A stretch of 64,000 bases of DNA, from positions 1-64,000 of the forward strand of contig JAWKPM010000014.1 of NCBI GenBank assembly GCA_041390625.1. The letters are read 5' to 3'. The notes under the pieces were generated by a model. That model was not told the DNA's origin, ran no database searches, and worked only from the letters and a program-made list of their open reading frames with translations. Numbering within the stretch: the stretch's first letter is position 1; every line of letters starts with the position of its first letter. The position numbers and the translations under genes are program-made. Shown here in pieces: positions 42,309 through 50,928 of the stretch. Origin of the DNA: RBC038 sp041390625. Lineage in GTDB: Bacteria > Chloroflexota > Dehalococcoidia > UBA2979.

Positions 42309-44354
42309 TCAGCCCGTGCGGCGGGCCAGCTGCACGTCGCGCGGCTCAACGATGGGCTCGTGGCGCGCGCGTTCCCGCTCTTGCCACTCCCGTCCGACGT
42401 CGAGGGCGATGAGCGCGAGGTTCGCACCCGCCGTGGCGCCAACGATGCTCGTCAGCAGAGCGAGCAGCCCCTCAACGGCGTGGAAGCCCAACCACGTGCC
42501 CGCGAGCGCGCCGCCCACCGCGGCGGCGCCGCCGGCGAGGAGGGTCTCGCGCGAGCTACCGCGGCCCACCCAGGCGAGGAACACGCCGAGACCGACCGGC
42601 ATGCCGACCGACCACAGTGCGAGTCCCCCGTCGTCGAGCGGGACGCCGGGCATCGCCACGAGGACGGTCAGTCCGCCCAGCAGCCAACCGCCGAGCCCCA
42701 GCACGAACGGATGCGCCGAGCGCAGTGCGGCGCTCGCCTTGTGGCCGAACGGTCGCCGCGTCGAGACCCGCACCGACATCCACACGAGCGAGACGCTCGC
42801 CAGCGCCCCGAGGCCCACCATCGTGCCGGCGATCGCCTTTCCGATGGTCGCCTGTGTGACCGGGGGCGCGAAGTCGAGGTGCTGAGGCTCGTACAGCGAG
42901 TCGTCGATCGTCCCCTCGTCCAGGAAGGTGTTGATGAGGCGGCTCCCGGCGTCCACCTGCTCGTGCCAGAAGCTGGTCGTGTGCCCGATGCCGTGCAGCG
43001 TGACCTGGTGGCCGTTCGTGAGGTAGGGGAGCAGTTCCTCCCTCGCGGCCTTCGGCGGCACTGCGAAGTCGATGTCCCCGCTGATGACCAGCGTCTCGAC
43101 CGAGGTGGCTCGCACCTGCCGGTACTCGTCCTCGTCGGTCACGGCCGGCCACCCGTCGACGAGTCGGCCGCCGCCCCACGCGAAGGCCGTCGCCGAGGTG
43201 GCGAGCGCGTGCTCCGGCGGCTCCGACGCGAAGTAGTCGCGAGCGAACGACGCATCGAGCCGCCCCGTCGCCGCGTACTCACCCCAGACGAAGGCTCGAG
43301 GGAGCGCGAGGTCCGCGATCACCGACTGGAACCACAGCCCGCTCGCGTCGCCATCCGCCGCAGACAGCCACGACCCGAGGGTCATCGGTCCCGAGATCGG
43401 CGCCGCCTCCGAGGTCGATTCCATCAGCCCGAAGTAGCTGGCGATGCGCACGTTGCCCGCCTTGATGGGCAGCGGCCCCCAGTGGCCGGGCAGGTCGCGG
43501 TTGAGCCGTGCGACCGTTGCTGCGAGGTCGTCCGTGCGCTCGTCGCAGCTCGCATCCTCACGGCACAGGTCGGCGTAGATGCGGATCTGCTCGTCGGCGG
43601 TCTGCGCGTCCCACAGGAAGTGCCCCGGCGGGTTCGCCGCGACCATGACCGATCGATGAATGGGCGCCGGGTACCGCCAGGCGTAGATCATCGCCGTCCG
43701 GGTGCCGACGCTCTCGCTCACGAGGTCGATCCGCTCGTATCCGAGGGCGACACGCGCGGCCTCGAGGTCGTCGACGCGCTGCGGGAGGCCGTACCCGGCG
43801 AGGTCGACGCCTTCGGTCGTGAGGCGCTCGGCGCACGCCCGAAAGCCGTCCGCGTACGCTTCCTGCGACGCGGTGCTGAGCAGATCCGAGGCGTGACGGA
43901 GCGCCGACTCCACCTCCGGGCAATCCAGCCTCACCGAGCCGTCCACCCCGCGGTAGCCGACCATGACCACGTCGTGCTGCTCCGCGAATCGATTCGCGTA
44001 GACGAACTGGAGGTTCGTCAGGCCCGGGCCGCCCCAGAGCGTGAAGATGGGTTCCGCCGGTTGCTCGGACAGCGCCCGCACCCGGATCACCGGCAGCGCG
44101 ATGAGACGCGATGCCGGGTTCGCGCGGTTCTCCGGTACGACGAGGGTGCCGCAGTCGGCCTCGTACGTCCCTGCCTCCGTCTCGTAGTCGCAGGCCTCGA
44201 GGAAGAGGTCACCGGCCTGCGCACCGTCCGGCACAGAGACGGCCTCGGCGTCCGGTGCGAGACGCACCGCGACGAGCACGATCGCTGCCAGCGCGATCAG
44301 CGCGAGGGCGACCAACCTGGATGGCTTGAACAATCGAAAGTCCGAGGCGTCCAC
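42309..44354 (-). CDS. Large alpha/beta hydrolase with C-terminal membrane domain
   Basis: 681 aa. N-terminal signal/anchor helix (LVALALIALAAIVLVAV), a catalytic domain like tripeptidyl/proline aminopeptidases (FTLWGGPGLTN oxyanion motif, MVGYRGVDGS, nucleophile in DLVSESVGTR, acid near VISGDIDFAVPP, His in HGIGHTTSF), then about five membrane helices (residues 510-650). GTG 44354 has AAAGGAG 4 nt upstream. Likely an extracytoplasmic peptidase or esterase; the membrane tail is not usual for the family. Confidence 0.8.
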   Translation of the reverse strand: MDASDFRLFKPSRLVALALIALAAIVLVAVRLAPDAEAVSVPDGAQAGDLFLEACDYETEAGTYEADCGTLVVPENRANPASRLIALPVIRVRALSEQPAEPIFTLWGGPGLTNLQFVYANRFAEQHDVVMVGYRGVDGSVRLDCPEVESALRHASDLLSTASQEAYADGFRACAERLTTEGVDLAGYGLPQRVDDLEAARVALGYERIDLVSESVGTRTAMIYAWRYPAPIHRSVMVAANPPGHFLWDAQTADEQIRIYADLCREDASCDERTDDLAATVARLNRDLPGHWGPLPIKAGNVRIASYFGLMESTSEAAPISGPMTLGSWLSAADGDASGLWFQSVIADLALPRAFVWGEYAATGRLDASFARDYFASEPPEHALATSATAFAWGGGRLVDGWPAVTDEDEYRQVRATSVETLVISGDIDFAVPPKAAREELLPYLTNGHQVTLHGIGHTTSFWHEQVDAGSRLINTFLDEGTIDDSLYEPQHLDFAPPVTQATIGKAIAGTMVGLGALASVSLVWMSVRVSTRRPFGHKASAALRSAHPFVLGLGGWLLGGLTVLVAMPGVPLDDGGLALWSVGMPVGLGVFLAWVGRGSSRETLLAGGAAAVGGALAGTWLGFHAVEGLLALLTSIVGATAGANLALIALDVGREWQERERARHEPIVEPRDVQLARRTG

Positions 44355-44549
44355 AGAAGGCTCCTTTCACGTCCATCGGTACGCCTCGAAGCTAGGAATC
44401 CACACGGGCGACGGCGTCGTCGGGAAGACGGCGCTCCATCTCGAACGTTCCGACGATCGACGTCTGCGACTTCGGTCGGATCGCACGAGGCGCCCGCGCC
44501 CCCGCGTGACTGACAGCCCCGAGGGCGTGTGATTCCGCCGCAGCGTGGG

Positions 44550-44555
44550 TATACT
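44550..44555 (+). promoter_or_regulatory. -10 box TATACT of recombinase-modABC operon
   Basis: TATACT lies 30 nt before the ATG at 44586, which here has a strong GAGGAGGG ribosome site, so this gene is led rather than leaderless. Confidence 0.5.
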
Positions 44556-44585
44556 CCCAGTGGCGGGACGACGAGGAGGGCCTGC

Positions 44586-45965
44586 ATGCAGGCGACCGCG
44601 TACCGTCACGCGCCCACCCCCACCATCGAGGGCGCCACCCCCAACGCACCCACCGAGGCGCTACTGCCCTCGCTCTCCGATCAGGCCGCCGCCATCGAGG
44701 CTGCCTGCGCGCGCCACGACCTCGAGCTCGTGGCCACCTACACCGATGCCGCCGGCGACCGCGTGCAGTTCCACCGCTTCGCCCACGAGGCACGCATCAC
44801 CCCGAACACCGGCGCCGCCCGCCTCGCGCTCGTGCTGCCCACCCTCGAGGTGCTGGGCGAGACCGCCCGCGACCGCGCCATGCGCGCGCTCCAGCTCGCG
44901 GCCTCCGGCCAGCGCATCGAGGTCGACGGCGCGCCCTCCCTCGAGGCCGCCCTGCTCGAGGACTGGCGTGCCCGCAGCGCCAGTGAGCGCCACCGCGAGC
45001 GCGTCCGCGAGGGCATGCGTCGCCGCGCCCTCCGCGGCCAGCCGCTCGGCCGCCCGCCGTACGGCTACCGCGTCGCGGGCCATCGACTCGAGGTCGAGCC
45101 CGCCGAGGCCGATGTCGTGCGCGAGGTCGCCCGCATGTACCTCCGCGAGGGTCTCGGCGTGCGCCGCATCGCTGCCGCCCTCAACGATCGGGGCCTGCGC
45201 ACCCGCCGAGGAGGACCGTGGAGCGCCGCTGCCATCCGCGACATGCTCCGCAACCCCGTCTACATCGGCACCTACCGCCGCCTCGGCGTGATCGTCGCCG
45301 GCGCCCACCCGTCGATCCTGTCGAGGCCCGACTTCGACGACATCCAGCACTTCATGCAGGCGCGCCGCACCGCGCCCAGCGAGCAGGAGCGCCATCACTA
45401 CGCGCTCTCCGGTCTCGCGCGCTGCGGGTACTGCGGCAACCGCCTCATCGGCGTGCGCCGCCCCGGCACCGGCGACGCCACGCTCGTCTACTACCAGTGC
45501 GAGTCCGCCACGAACCACGGCCGCTGCTCGTACCACACGCGACGCGCCGAGGACCTCGAGCGCGAGGTGCTCGATGTCCTCGCCAGCGGCGAGATCGCGC
45601 CCGCCACCGCGAACGGTTCGCCCGCCGGCGACACCCCCGTCGAGGCCGAGATCCGGCGGCTCGAGGGCCGGCGCGAGGGTCTCGACCGCGAGGTCGGGCG
45701 CGCCGTCGAGCACTGGGCCACCGGTGAGTGGTCATGGGGTCACCTCGTCGCCGTGGCCGGTCCGCGCGCCCTCGATGCCCTCGAGGTCGACGACCACATC
45801 CGCCTGCTCTCCGAGCCGCCTCGTCGAGGCCTCGTCGAGACCCGACGCGACCTCGTCGAGGGCTGGAACGATCTGACTGCGGAGGAGCGGCGCGCCCGTT
45901 TGCAGCAGTTGATGGTCGAGATCGTCGTGACCGACGACGCCGTCCGCGTCGCCGCCGTCGGCTAG
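44586..45965 (+). CDS. Serine recombinase-like protein with degenerate catalytic domain
   Basis: 459 aa. The C-terminal part is a large serine recombinase: recombinase domain (LGRPPYGYRVAGHRLEVEPAEADVVREVARMYLREGLGVRRIAAALNDRG, then SAAAIRDMLRNPVYIGTY), zinc ribbon (CGYCGN plus a second Cys pair) and a coiled coil. The N-terminal resolvase domain is recognisable only by position: YARVS-type catalytic serine is replaced (AYRHAPTP) and the DRLGR arginines are absent. It cannot be a standard recombinase. ATG 44586 has GAGGAGGG 5 nt upstream. modA begins 3 nt after its stop. Confidence 0.8.
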   Translation: MQATAYRHAPTPTIEGATPNAPTEALLPSLSDQAAAIEAACARHDLELVATYTDAAGDRVQFHRFAHEARITPNTGAARLALVLPTLEVLGETARDRAMRALQLAASGQRIEVDGAPSLEAALLEDWRARSASERHRERVREGMRRRALRGQPLGRPPYGYRVAGHRLEVEPAEADVVREVARMYLREGLGVRRIAAALNDRGLRTRRGGPWSAAAIRDMLRNPVYIGTYRRLGVIVAGAHPSILSRPDFDDIQHFMQARRTAPSEQERHHYALSGLARCGYCGNRLIGVRRPGTGDATLVYYQCESATNHGRCSYHTRRAEDLEREVLDVLASGEIAPATANGSPAGDTPVEAEIRRLEGRREGLDREVGRAVEHWATGEWSWGHLVAVAGPRALDALEVDDHIRLLSEPPRRGLVETRRDLVEGWNDLTAEERRARLQQLMVEIVVTDDAVRVAAVG

Positions 45966-45968
45966 CGC

Positions 45969-46790
45969 GTGTTGCGAGGTGTCCGCCGACTGTCACATCG
46001 AGGCGCCCCGCTGGCCGCATCGATGCTGCTCGCGCTTGCGCTGCCCGTCGCACTCGTCGGTACGTCCTGCGGCGGGGGCGACGGCCACACCGTCTTCGCG
46101 GCCTCGTCGCTCACCGACCTGATGCCCGATCTCATCGAGGCCTATCGCGACGCCGGTGGCGAGGGCCACTTCGAGCTCTCCTTCGGGGGCTCACAGACCC
46201 TCGCCGCCCAGGTCATCGAGGGCGCGCCCGCCGAGCTCTTCATCGCCGCCAACGAGGAGACCGCCGCCCGCGTCGTCGAGGCCGGCCACCGCCTCCGCGA
46301 GGCGCCTCTCTGGCGCAATCACCTCGTGATCGCCGTCCGCGCCGACTCAGACATCGACGCCATCGAGGCGCTGGCTGCCCCCGGCGTCCGCATCGCCGTC
46401 GGCGCGCCCGATGTGCCGGTCGGCGCCCTGACGAACCGCGTGCTCGACCTCCTCGCCGAGGCCGACCCCGCCACCGTCGAGGCCATTCGCGCGAACGTCG
46501 TCACCGAGGACACGAACGTTCGCGTTGCGTTGTCCCGAGTCGAGCTCGGCGAGGCCGACGCCGCCTTCGTCTACCGCACCGACATCGAGGCCGCCGCCAA
46601 CGAGGACGTTCGCGCCATCGAGTTGCCCCCCGGCATGCCCGCCACCCAGTACGTTGCCGTCCTGCTGACCGGCGCGAGCGCCGAGACCGAGTCCCTCTTC
46701 GACTTCTTCGCGAACCATCGCTTCGATAATCTCGTTCGCGAGGCGGGCTTCGACGTCTCGCCGTCCGTCACCCCGACACCGACACCCTGA
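45969..46790 (+). CDS. modA: Molybdate ABC transporter substrate-binding lipoprotein
   Basis: 273 aa; signal peptide with lipobox (LVGTSC, Cys34), then the ModA fold: TVFAASSLTDLMPDLIEAY, FGGSQTLAAQVIEGAPAELFIAA, and DAAFVYRTD near the oxyanion site. GTG 45969, 3 nt after the recombinase-like gene and overlapping modB by one base, so one transcript is likely. Captures molybdate or tungstate outside the cell. Confidence 0.93.
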   Translation: MLRGVRRLSHRGAPLAASMLLALALPVALVGTSCGGGDGHTVFAASSLTDLMPDLIEAYRDAGGEGHFELSFGGSQTLAAQVIEGAPAELFIAANEETAARVVEAGHRLREAPLWRNHLVIAVRADSDIDAIEALAAPGVRIAVGAPDVPVGALTNRVLDLLAEADPATVEAIRANVVTEDTNVRVALSRVELGEADAAFVYRTDIEAAANEDVRAIELPPGMPATQYVAVLLTGASAETESLFDFFANHRFDNLVREAGFDVSPSVTPTPTP

Positions 46791-47599
46791 TGCACGCCTC
46801 CAGAAGCACCCGCTCGAGCCCGCCCTGGCTCTCGCTCTCGCTGCTGTTCGTGCTCTTCTTCGCGCTGCCCCTCGTGGGCCTCGTCTGGCGCGCCTCCACC
46901 GATGGCGACGTCGCCGAGGCCCTGACCGCCACCCGCACCGTCGAGGCGCTGCGCCTCTCCCTCTTCACCGCCACGCTCACCACCGCGCTCGCCGTGGTCC
47001 TCGGCACGCCGCTGGCGTACCTCCTCGCGACCCGCGAGAGCGCCGCATCGAGGCTCCTCGCCACCCTCCTCGAGCTCCCCCTCGTGCTGCCGCCCGCCGT
47101 CGCCGGCATCGCGCTCCTCACGGCCTTCGGGCGCGCCGGCATCCTCGGCGACCCGCTCGAGGCCGCTGGCGTGTCGCTCTCGTTCACGACCGCCGCCGTG
47201 GTGATGGCGCAGCTCTTCGTCGCCGCGCCCTACTACCTCCGAGCCGCATACGGCGGCTTTGCCTCCACCGACCCCCGCTACGAGGCCGTGGCGGCCACCC
47301 TCGGCCTCTCGCCGTGGCGCGTCTTCCGCGACGTGGCGCTCCCCCTCGCGAGGCCCGCGCTCGTCGGCGGCCTGATCCTCTGCTGGGCGCGCGCCCTCGG
47401 CGAGCTCGGTGCGACGCTGCTCTTCGCCGGCTCGCTCCCCGGCCGCACGCAGACGATGCCGCTGGCGATCATCTCCGCCTTCGAGTCTTCCGACGGCCTC
47501 GCCGGTGCGGTCTCGATCGCCGTCGTCCTGCTCGCCTTCGCCGCCGTGCTGCTCGTCGCCCTCAACTGGCTCGCCCGCGCTCGAGGCCCGTACGGATGA
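46790..47599 (+). CDS. modB: Molybdate ABC transporter permease
   Basis: 269 aa with six membrane helices. LPLVLPPAVAGIALLTAFG and the EAA loop (EAVAATLGLSPWRVFRDVALPLARPALVGGLILCWARALGELGATL) are typical of ModB. Overlaps modA by one nucleotide and modC by four (ATGA). Confidence 0.95.
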   Translation: MHASRSTRSSPPWLSLSLLFVLFFALPLVGLVWRASTDGDVAEALTATRTVEALRLSLFTATLTTALAVVLGTPLAYLLATRESAASRLLATLLELPLVLPPAVAGIALLTAFGRAGILGDPLEAAGVSLSFTTAAVVMAQLFVAAPYYLRAAYGGFASTDPRYEAVAATLGLSPWRVFRDVALPLARPALVGGLILCWARALGELGATLLFAGSLPGRTQTMPLAIISAFESSDGLAGAVSIAVVLLAFAAVLLVALNWLARARGPYG

Positions 47600-48702
47600 C
47601 CGCCCCGCCGACCACCCCTCGAGGCCTGCACGTCGACATCGAGGCCCGCGCCGGCGACTTCCTCCTCCACACCTCGTTCGAGGCTGGAGACGAGCTCGTC
47701 GTGCTCTACGGTCACTCCGGCGCCGGCAAGACCCTCACGCTGTCGACCATCGCCGGCCTCACCCGCCCCCATCGAGGCCGCATCGACCTCGCCGGCCGCA
47801 CGCTCTTCGACGCCACCTCCGGCGTCGATCTTCCACCGCGCGATCGCCGCGTTGGCTACGTGGTCCAGGTCCCCGCGCTCTTCCCCCACCTCGACGTCCG
47901 TCGCAACGTGCTGATCGGCGTCGAGCGCTCGCCCGAGGCGCAAGCTCGCTTCGAGGCTCTGTCGGCCCTGCTGGGTATCGAGGACCTCGCCGCCCGCCGA
48001 CCGCACGAGCTGTCGGGCGGCCAGCAGCAGCGCGTGGCGCTCGCCCGCGCCCTCGTCCGCCCCACCGATGTCTTGCTGCTCGACGAGCCCTTCTCCGCCC
48101 TCGATGAGTCGCTGCGCGCCGACCTGCGCAGCGAGCTCCTCCGCATCCGGCGCGAGTACGGCGTGCCGATCGTCTTTGTGACCCACGACCTCCGCGAGGC
48201 ACACCTGCTCGCCGACCGCGTCGCCGTCCTCGATCGAGGCCGCGTCCTCCAGTTCGCGCCGCGTGACGAGGTCTTCCGACACCCCGCATCGAGGCGCGTC
48301 GCCGCCCTCACCGGCACGCACAACCTCTTCGAGGGCCACATCGAGGGCGATCGCGTCCTCGTCGCCGGCCTCCCCCTCCGCTTCGAGGGCGCTTCGAGCC
48401 CTGGAGGCGACGTCGACGTCGCCATCCGCGCCGAGCGCTGCAACCTCCGCCGCTTCGATCCCGAAGGCGACCTGCCGGAGAACTGCTTCGTCGCCTCCAT
48501 CACCGCCGAGCTCGCCTTCGGCAACACCCACACCCTGACGCTCGAGCCCGAGGGCCCCGGTCCCGCCATCGAGGTGGAAGTCGCATCGAGGCCGTACGAG
48601 GTCCTCGGCATCCGCGAGCGTCGACGCTGGGTCGTCGAGCTCCCCGCCGCCGATCTCCACGTGATGCCCCGGATGCCGGTCGAACCTCCCGCCGGGCTAT
48701 GA
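47596..48702 (+). CDS. modC: Molybdate ABC transporter ATPase
   Basis: 368 aa. Walker A GHSGAGKT (39-46), signature ELSGGQQQRVALARAL, Walker B VLLLDEPFSALD, and a C-terminal TOBE-like domain from about residue 290 that can bind oxyanion. ATG 47596. The stop codon TGA is part of the TATGAT -10 box of the RNase P RNA gene. Confidence 0.95.
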   Translation: MTAPPTTPRGLHVDIEARAGDFLLHTSFEAGDELVVLYGHSGAGKTLTLSTIAGLTRPHRGRIDLAGRTLFDATSGVDLPPRDRRVGYVVQVPALFPHLDVRRNVLIGVERSPEAQARFEALSALLGIEDLAARRPHELSGGQQQRVALARALVRPTDVLLLDEPFSALDESLRADLRSELLRIRREYGVPIVFVTHDLREAHLLADRVAVLDRGRVLQFAPRDEVFRHPASRRVAALTGTHNLFEGHIEGDRVLVAGLPLRFEGASSPGGDVDVAIRAERCNLRRFDPEGDLPENCFVASITAELAFGNTHTLTLEPEGPGPAIEVEVASRPYEVLGIRERRRWVVELPAADLHVMPRMPVEPPAGL

Positions 48703-48703
48703 T
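48698..48703 (+). promoter_or_regulatory. rnpB -10 box overlapping the modC stop
   Basis: TATGAT at 48698-48703 lies about 9 nt before the P1 stem of RNase P RNA. It includes the TGA stop of modC, so the two genes share sequence. Confidence 0.5.
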
Positions 48704-48712
48704 CGAGGCCGT

Positions 48713-49098
48713 CAGGGGGCCGGGCGGCCGCCGGCGCCGGCTTCGGCCGTCGCGGGAGGAAAGTCCGAACTCCACCGGACAGGGTGCCGGCTAACGGCCG
48801 GGCGGCGTGAGCCGACGGACAGTGCAACAGAAACATACCGCCGCCGGACGGGCTCGCCCGGACCGGCGGTAAGGGTGAAATGGTGCGGTAAGAGCGCACC
48901 GGCGTTCCCGGTAACGGGGCGGCCGTGAAAACCCCACCCGGAGCAAGGCCAAATAGGGGAGCGCTCGAGGTGTCCGGCCTCGCTCCCGGGTAGGCTGCTG
49001 GAGGCGGCGGGCAACCGCCGTCCTAGATGGATGGCCGTCGCCGAGGTCGCAGCGGAGCACCGCGACCCCGGTACAGAATTCGGCTTACAGGCCCCCTG
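48713..49098 (+). ncRNA. rnpB: RNase P RNA (bacterial type A)
   Basis: Ribozyme that matures tRNA 5' ends. P1 is CAGGGGGCC (48713-48721) paired with GGCCCCCTG (49090-49098). The universal core GAGGAAAGTCCGAACTCCA and the later AGAAACATACCGCC, GGTAAGGGTGAAA, and ACAGAA..GGCTTACA segments are all present in order. Length about 386 nt is normal for type A. Confidence 0.96.
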
Positions 49099-49149
49099 GC
49101 GCTCCAACCCCTCGAAGCGACCTCCGAGGCGCCGGCGCCCATTCGAGGC

Positions 49150-49569
49150 CTAGCGCTCCATGATCACCTGGCCGCGCTGGATCACCCGCACGAGGTCGAT
49201 CACGATCGCGGTGCCCTTCTTCTCCGGGTCCGCGTTCCGCTCGACCTCCGGTGCAGCGTCGTAGACCGCCTGCTTCACGGCGTCGCTGTCGTCACGCCGA
49301 GCCTCGGCGTGAATCATGTAGGACACCCGCGTCTCCGGGTTGCGGTACATCATCGCGATCTTGGGGTTCGCCGCGATGCTCTTGAGGATTCCGCCCTCGG
49401 GGTTCCGGATCCACATCGCGAACTGCGTGTCCGAGTACGTCTGGATGCTTCCGCGGAACGAGAGGCTCGGCTGCCCCGTCGCGTCCACGCTCGAGACGAC
49501 GATCGGCGCCTTGTCGGCGACCGCGTTGTTGATCGCCGTCTTCATCTCCTCCGTGATCTCGATCGGCAA
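49150..49569 (-). CDS. Pyridoxamine 5'-phosphate oxidase-like protein
   Basis: 139-aa split-barrel flavin/F420/heme-binding fold. PIEITEEMKTAINNAVADKAPIVVSSVDATGQPSLSFRGSIQ and MMYRNPETRVSYMIHAEA fit the PNPOx-like family, often F420-dependent or heme-related in high-GC bacteria. TTG 49569 is the likely start (AGGGAAGG 8 nt upstream); the internal ATG sits too close to a purine run. Confidence 0.8.
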   Translation of the reverse strand: MPIEITEEMKTAINNAVADKAPIVVSSVDATGQPSLSFRGSIQTYSDTQFAMWIRNPEGGILKSIAANPKIAMMYRNPETRVSYMIHAEARRDDSDAVKQAVYDAAPEVERNADPEKKGTAIVIDLVRVIQRGQVIMER

Positions 49570-49722
49570 GTGCGTGCCCTTCCCTCTGGTTCGATATTCG
49601 AGGTGCGATCGCGCCGTCGAGGCACGACCCCGCTCGCCGCGGCCGTCGAGGCCACAGGTGGCGCAGTACGTTGTACAGCGCCTGCCGCATTCTGGCGACA
49701 CCGGAACCTCGATTCGTCCGGC

Positions 49723-49728
49723 TACCAT
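49723..49728 (+). promoter_or_regulatory. -10 box TACCAT upstream of the DinB gene
   Basis: TACCAT ends 7 nt before the ATG at 49736; the intervening sequence CGAGGCC also supplies GAGG. Confidence 0.4.
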
Positions 49729-49735
49729 CGAGGCC

Positions 49736-50254
49736 ATGCGTGACCTCATCGAGGACTTCTACCGCCAGAACGAGTGGGCGAACCTTCGCCTCATCGAGGT
49801 CTGTCGCGCCCTCACCGATGACCAGCTCGACGCCACCGGTCCCGGCGCGTTCGGCTCCATCCGCGACACCCTCGTGCACCTCGTCGGCGCCGAGGCCGGC
49901 AACGTCCGCCGGCTGGGCGGCAACCCGGTTCACACGCTCGCTTCCCGAGGCGCTGCGTGGCCGGGCTTCGACGCGCTCGAGGACGTCATCCGCTCCAGCG
50001 CCGAAGCCCTGATCGAGCGCGCCCGCGCCGTGGGCGGCACGGCCGTCGTCCTCGAGGAAGGGCGGGCGCGCGTGGAGATCGAGGCCAACGTGCTCCTCGT
50101 GCAGGCGATCAACCACAGCACCGAGCACCGCAGCCAGATCTGCACCATCCTCACGATGCTCGACGCCCTGCCCTCCGATGGCGACGAGGGTCAGACCATC
50201 GTCGACGCGTGGGCGTGGTCCGACGCCCTCGACCTCGCCCGTCGCCTCGACTAG
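49736..50254 (+). CDS. DinB-family four-helix protein
   Basis: 172 aa from ATG 49736. Metal-binding histidines of the DinB/YfiT fold are visible in LVHLVGAEAG and INHSTEHRSQI (a His..HxxxH pattern). Such proteins are thiol S-transferases or of unknown role. A leaderless start is likely because a TACCAT box ends 7 nt before the ATG. Confidence 0.85.
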   Translation: MRDLIEDFYRQNEWANLRLIEVCRALTDDQLDATGPGAFGSIRDTLVHLVGAEAGNVRRLGGNPVHTLASRGAAWPGFDALEDVIRSSAEALIERARAVGGTAVVLEEGRARVEIEANVLLVQAINHSTEHRSQICTILTMLDALPSDGDEGQTIVDAWAWSDALDLARRLD

Positions 50255-50354
50255 CCCGTCCCGAGGCGCGCCTGCCCCTCGTTCCGGTCGCACGAGGCCG
50301 GGCGTGGCGCTACCGTGCGCCCGCATCGACGCATGTTGCCTGGAAGGTCCACCG

Positions 50355-50849
50355 ATGCCCGACTCCGATCGCCGCCCGTTCGCGCTCCATCGAGGCGAGG
50401 GCGTCTCCGTCTGGTCCCTGGGCGGCCGCTTCACGACGAAGCTCAACCAGGCCGCCGCCGAGGGACGCTTCACCCTGGTCGAGGCCGTGATGTTCCAGAG
50501 CACCGAGCCCCCGCTGCACATCCACCACCGCGAGGATGAGGCGTGGTACGTCGTCGACGGCCACATGACCTTCTACGTCGGCGATGAGGTCCTCGAGGCC
50601 GCGTCCGGCTCCTTCGTCTTCGCCCCGCAGGGCATCCCGCACCAGTTCACCGTCGATGTCGAGCCGACGCGCGTCCTCATCTTCGCGAGCCCCGGCGGCT
50701 TCGAGCAGTTTGCCGAGGAGCTGGGCGCCACCGCGATCAGCGACGAGCCGCCGCCGGACCTCGCGATGCCGCATCCCGACGTGCTGGGCCCCGTCGCCGA
50801 GCGCTACGGCATCGAGGTCGTCGGCCCGCCGAAGCGTCACGCGCACTAG
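50355..50849 (+). CDS. Cupin-domain protein
   Basis: 164 aa. Metal-site motif 1 PPLHIHHREDEAWYVVDGHMTFYVGD and motif 2 GIPHQFTVD form a single cupin barrel (residues 30-125). Similar to quercetinase- or germin-like single cupins; substrate unknown. ATG 50355 with GGAAGG upstream. Confidence 0.88.
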   Translation: MPDSDRRPFALHRGEGVSVWSLGGRFTTKLNQAAAEGRFTLVEAVMFQSTEPPLHIHHREDEAWYVVDGHMTFYVGDEVLEAASGSFVFAPQGIPHQFTVDVEPTRVLIFASPGGFEQFAEELGATAISDEPPPDLAMPHPDVLGPVAERYGIEVVGPPKRHAH

Positions 50850-50882
50850 CCACACGGAGACGCCCTTCCGCCGCCGAGGCCG

Positions 50883-50888
50883 TAGCAT
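50883..50888 (+). promoter_or_regulatory. -10 box TAGCAT before the murE leader ORF
   Basis: TAGCAT ends 7 nt before the ATG at 50896 of a 10-codon ORF, consistent with a leaderless transcript. Confidence 0.45.
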
Positions 50889-50895
50889 CGAGGCC

Positions 50896-50928
50896 ATGAG
50901 ACCGTTCCGAATGCCGAAGCTCCGATGA
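50896..50928 (+). CDS. Ten-residue upstream ORF coupled to murE
   Basis: MRPFRMPKLR, then TGA overlapping the murE ATG (ATGA). It starts where transcription is expected to begin, and murE itself lacks a clear ribosome site, so ribosomes may enter on the leaderless micro-ORF and re-initiate on murE. The peptide is strongly basic. No homology can be judged at this length. Confidence 0.45.
   Translation: MRPFRMPKLR

Noticed and set aside
42207..44513. 768-codon plus-strand ORF opposite the large hydrolase
   Set aside because: Arg/His-rich composition with no motifs; the minus-strand frame has clear hydrolase and membrane features.
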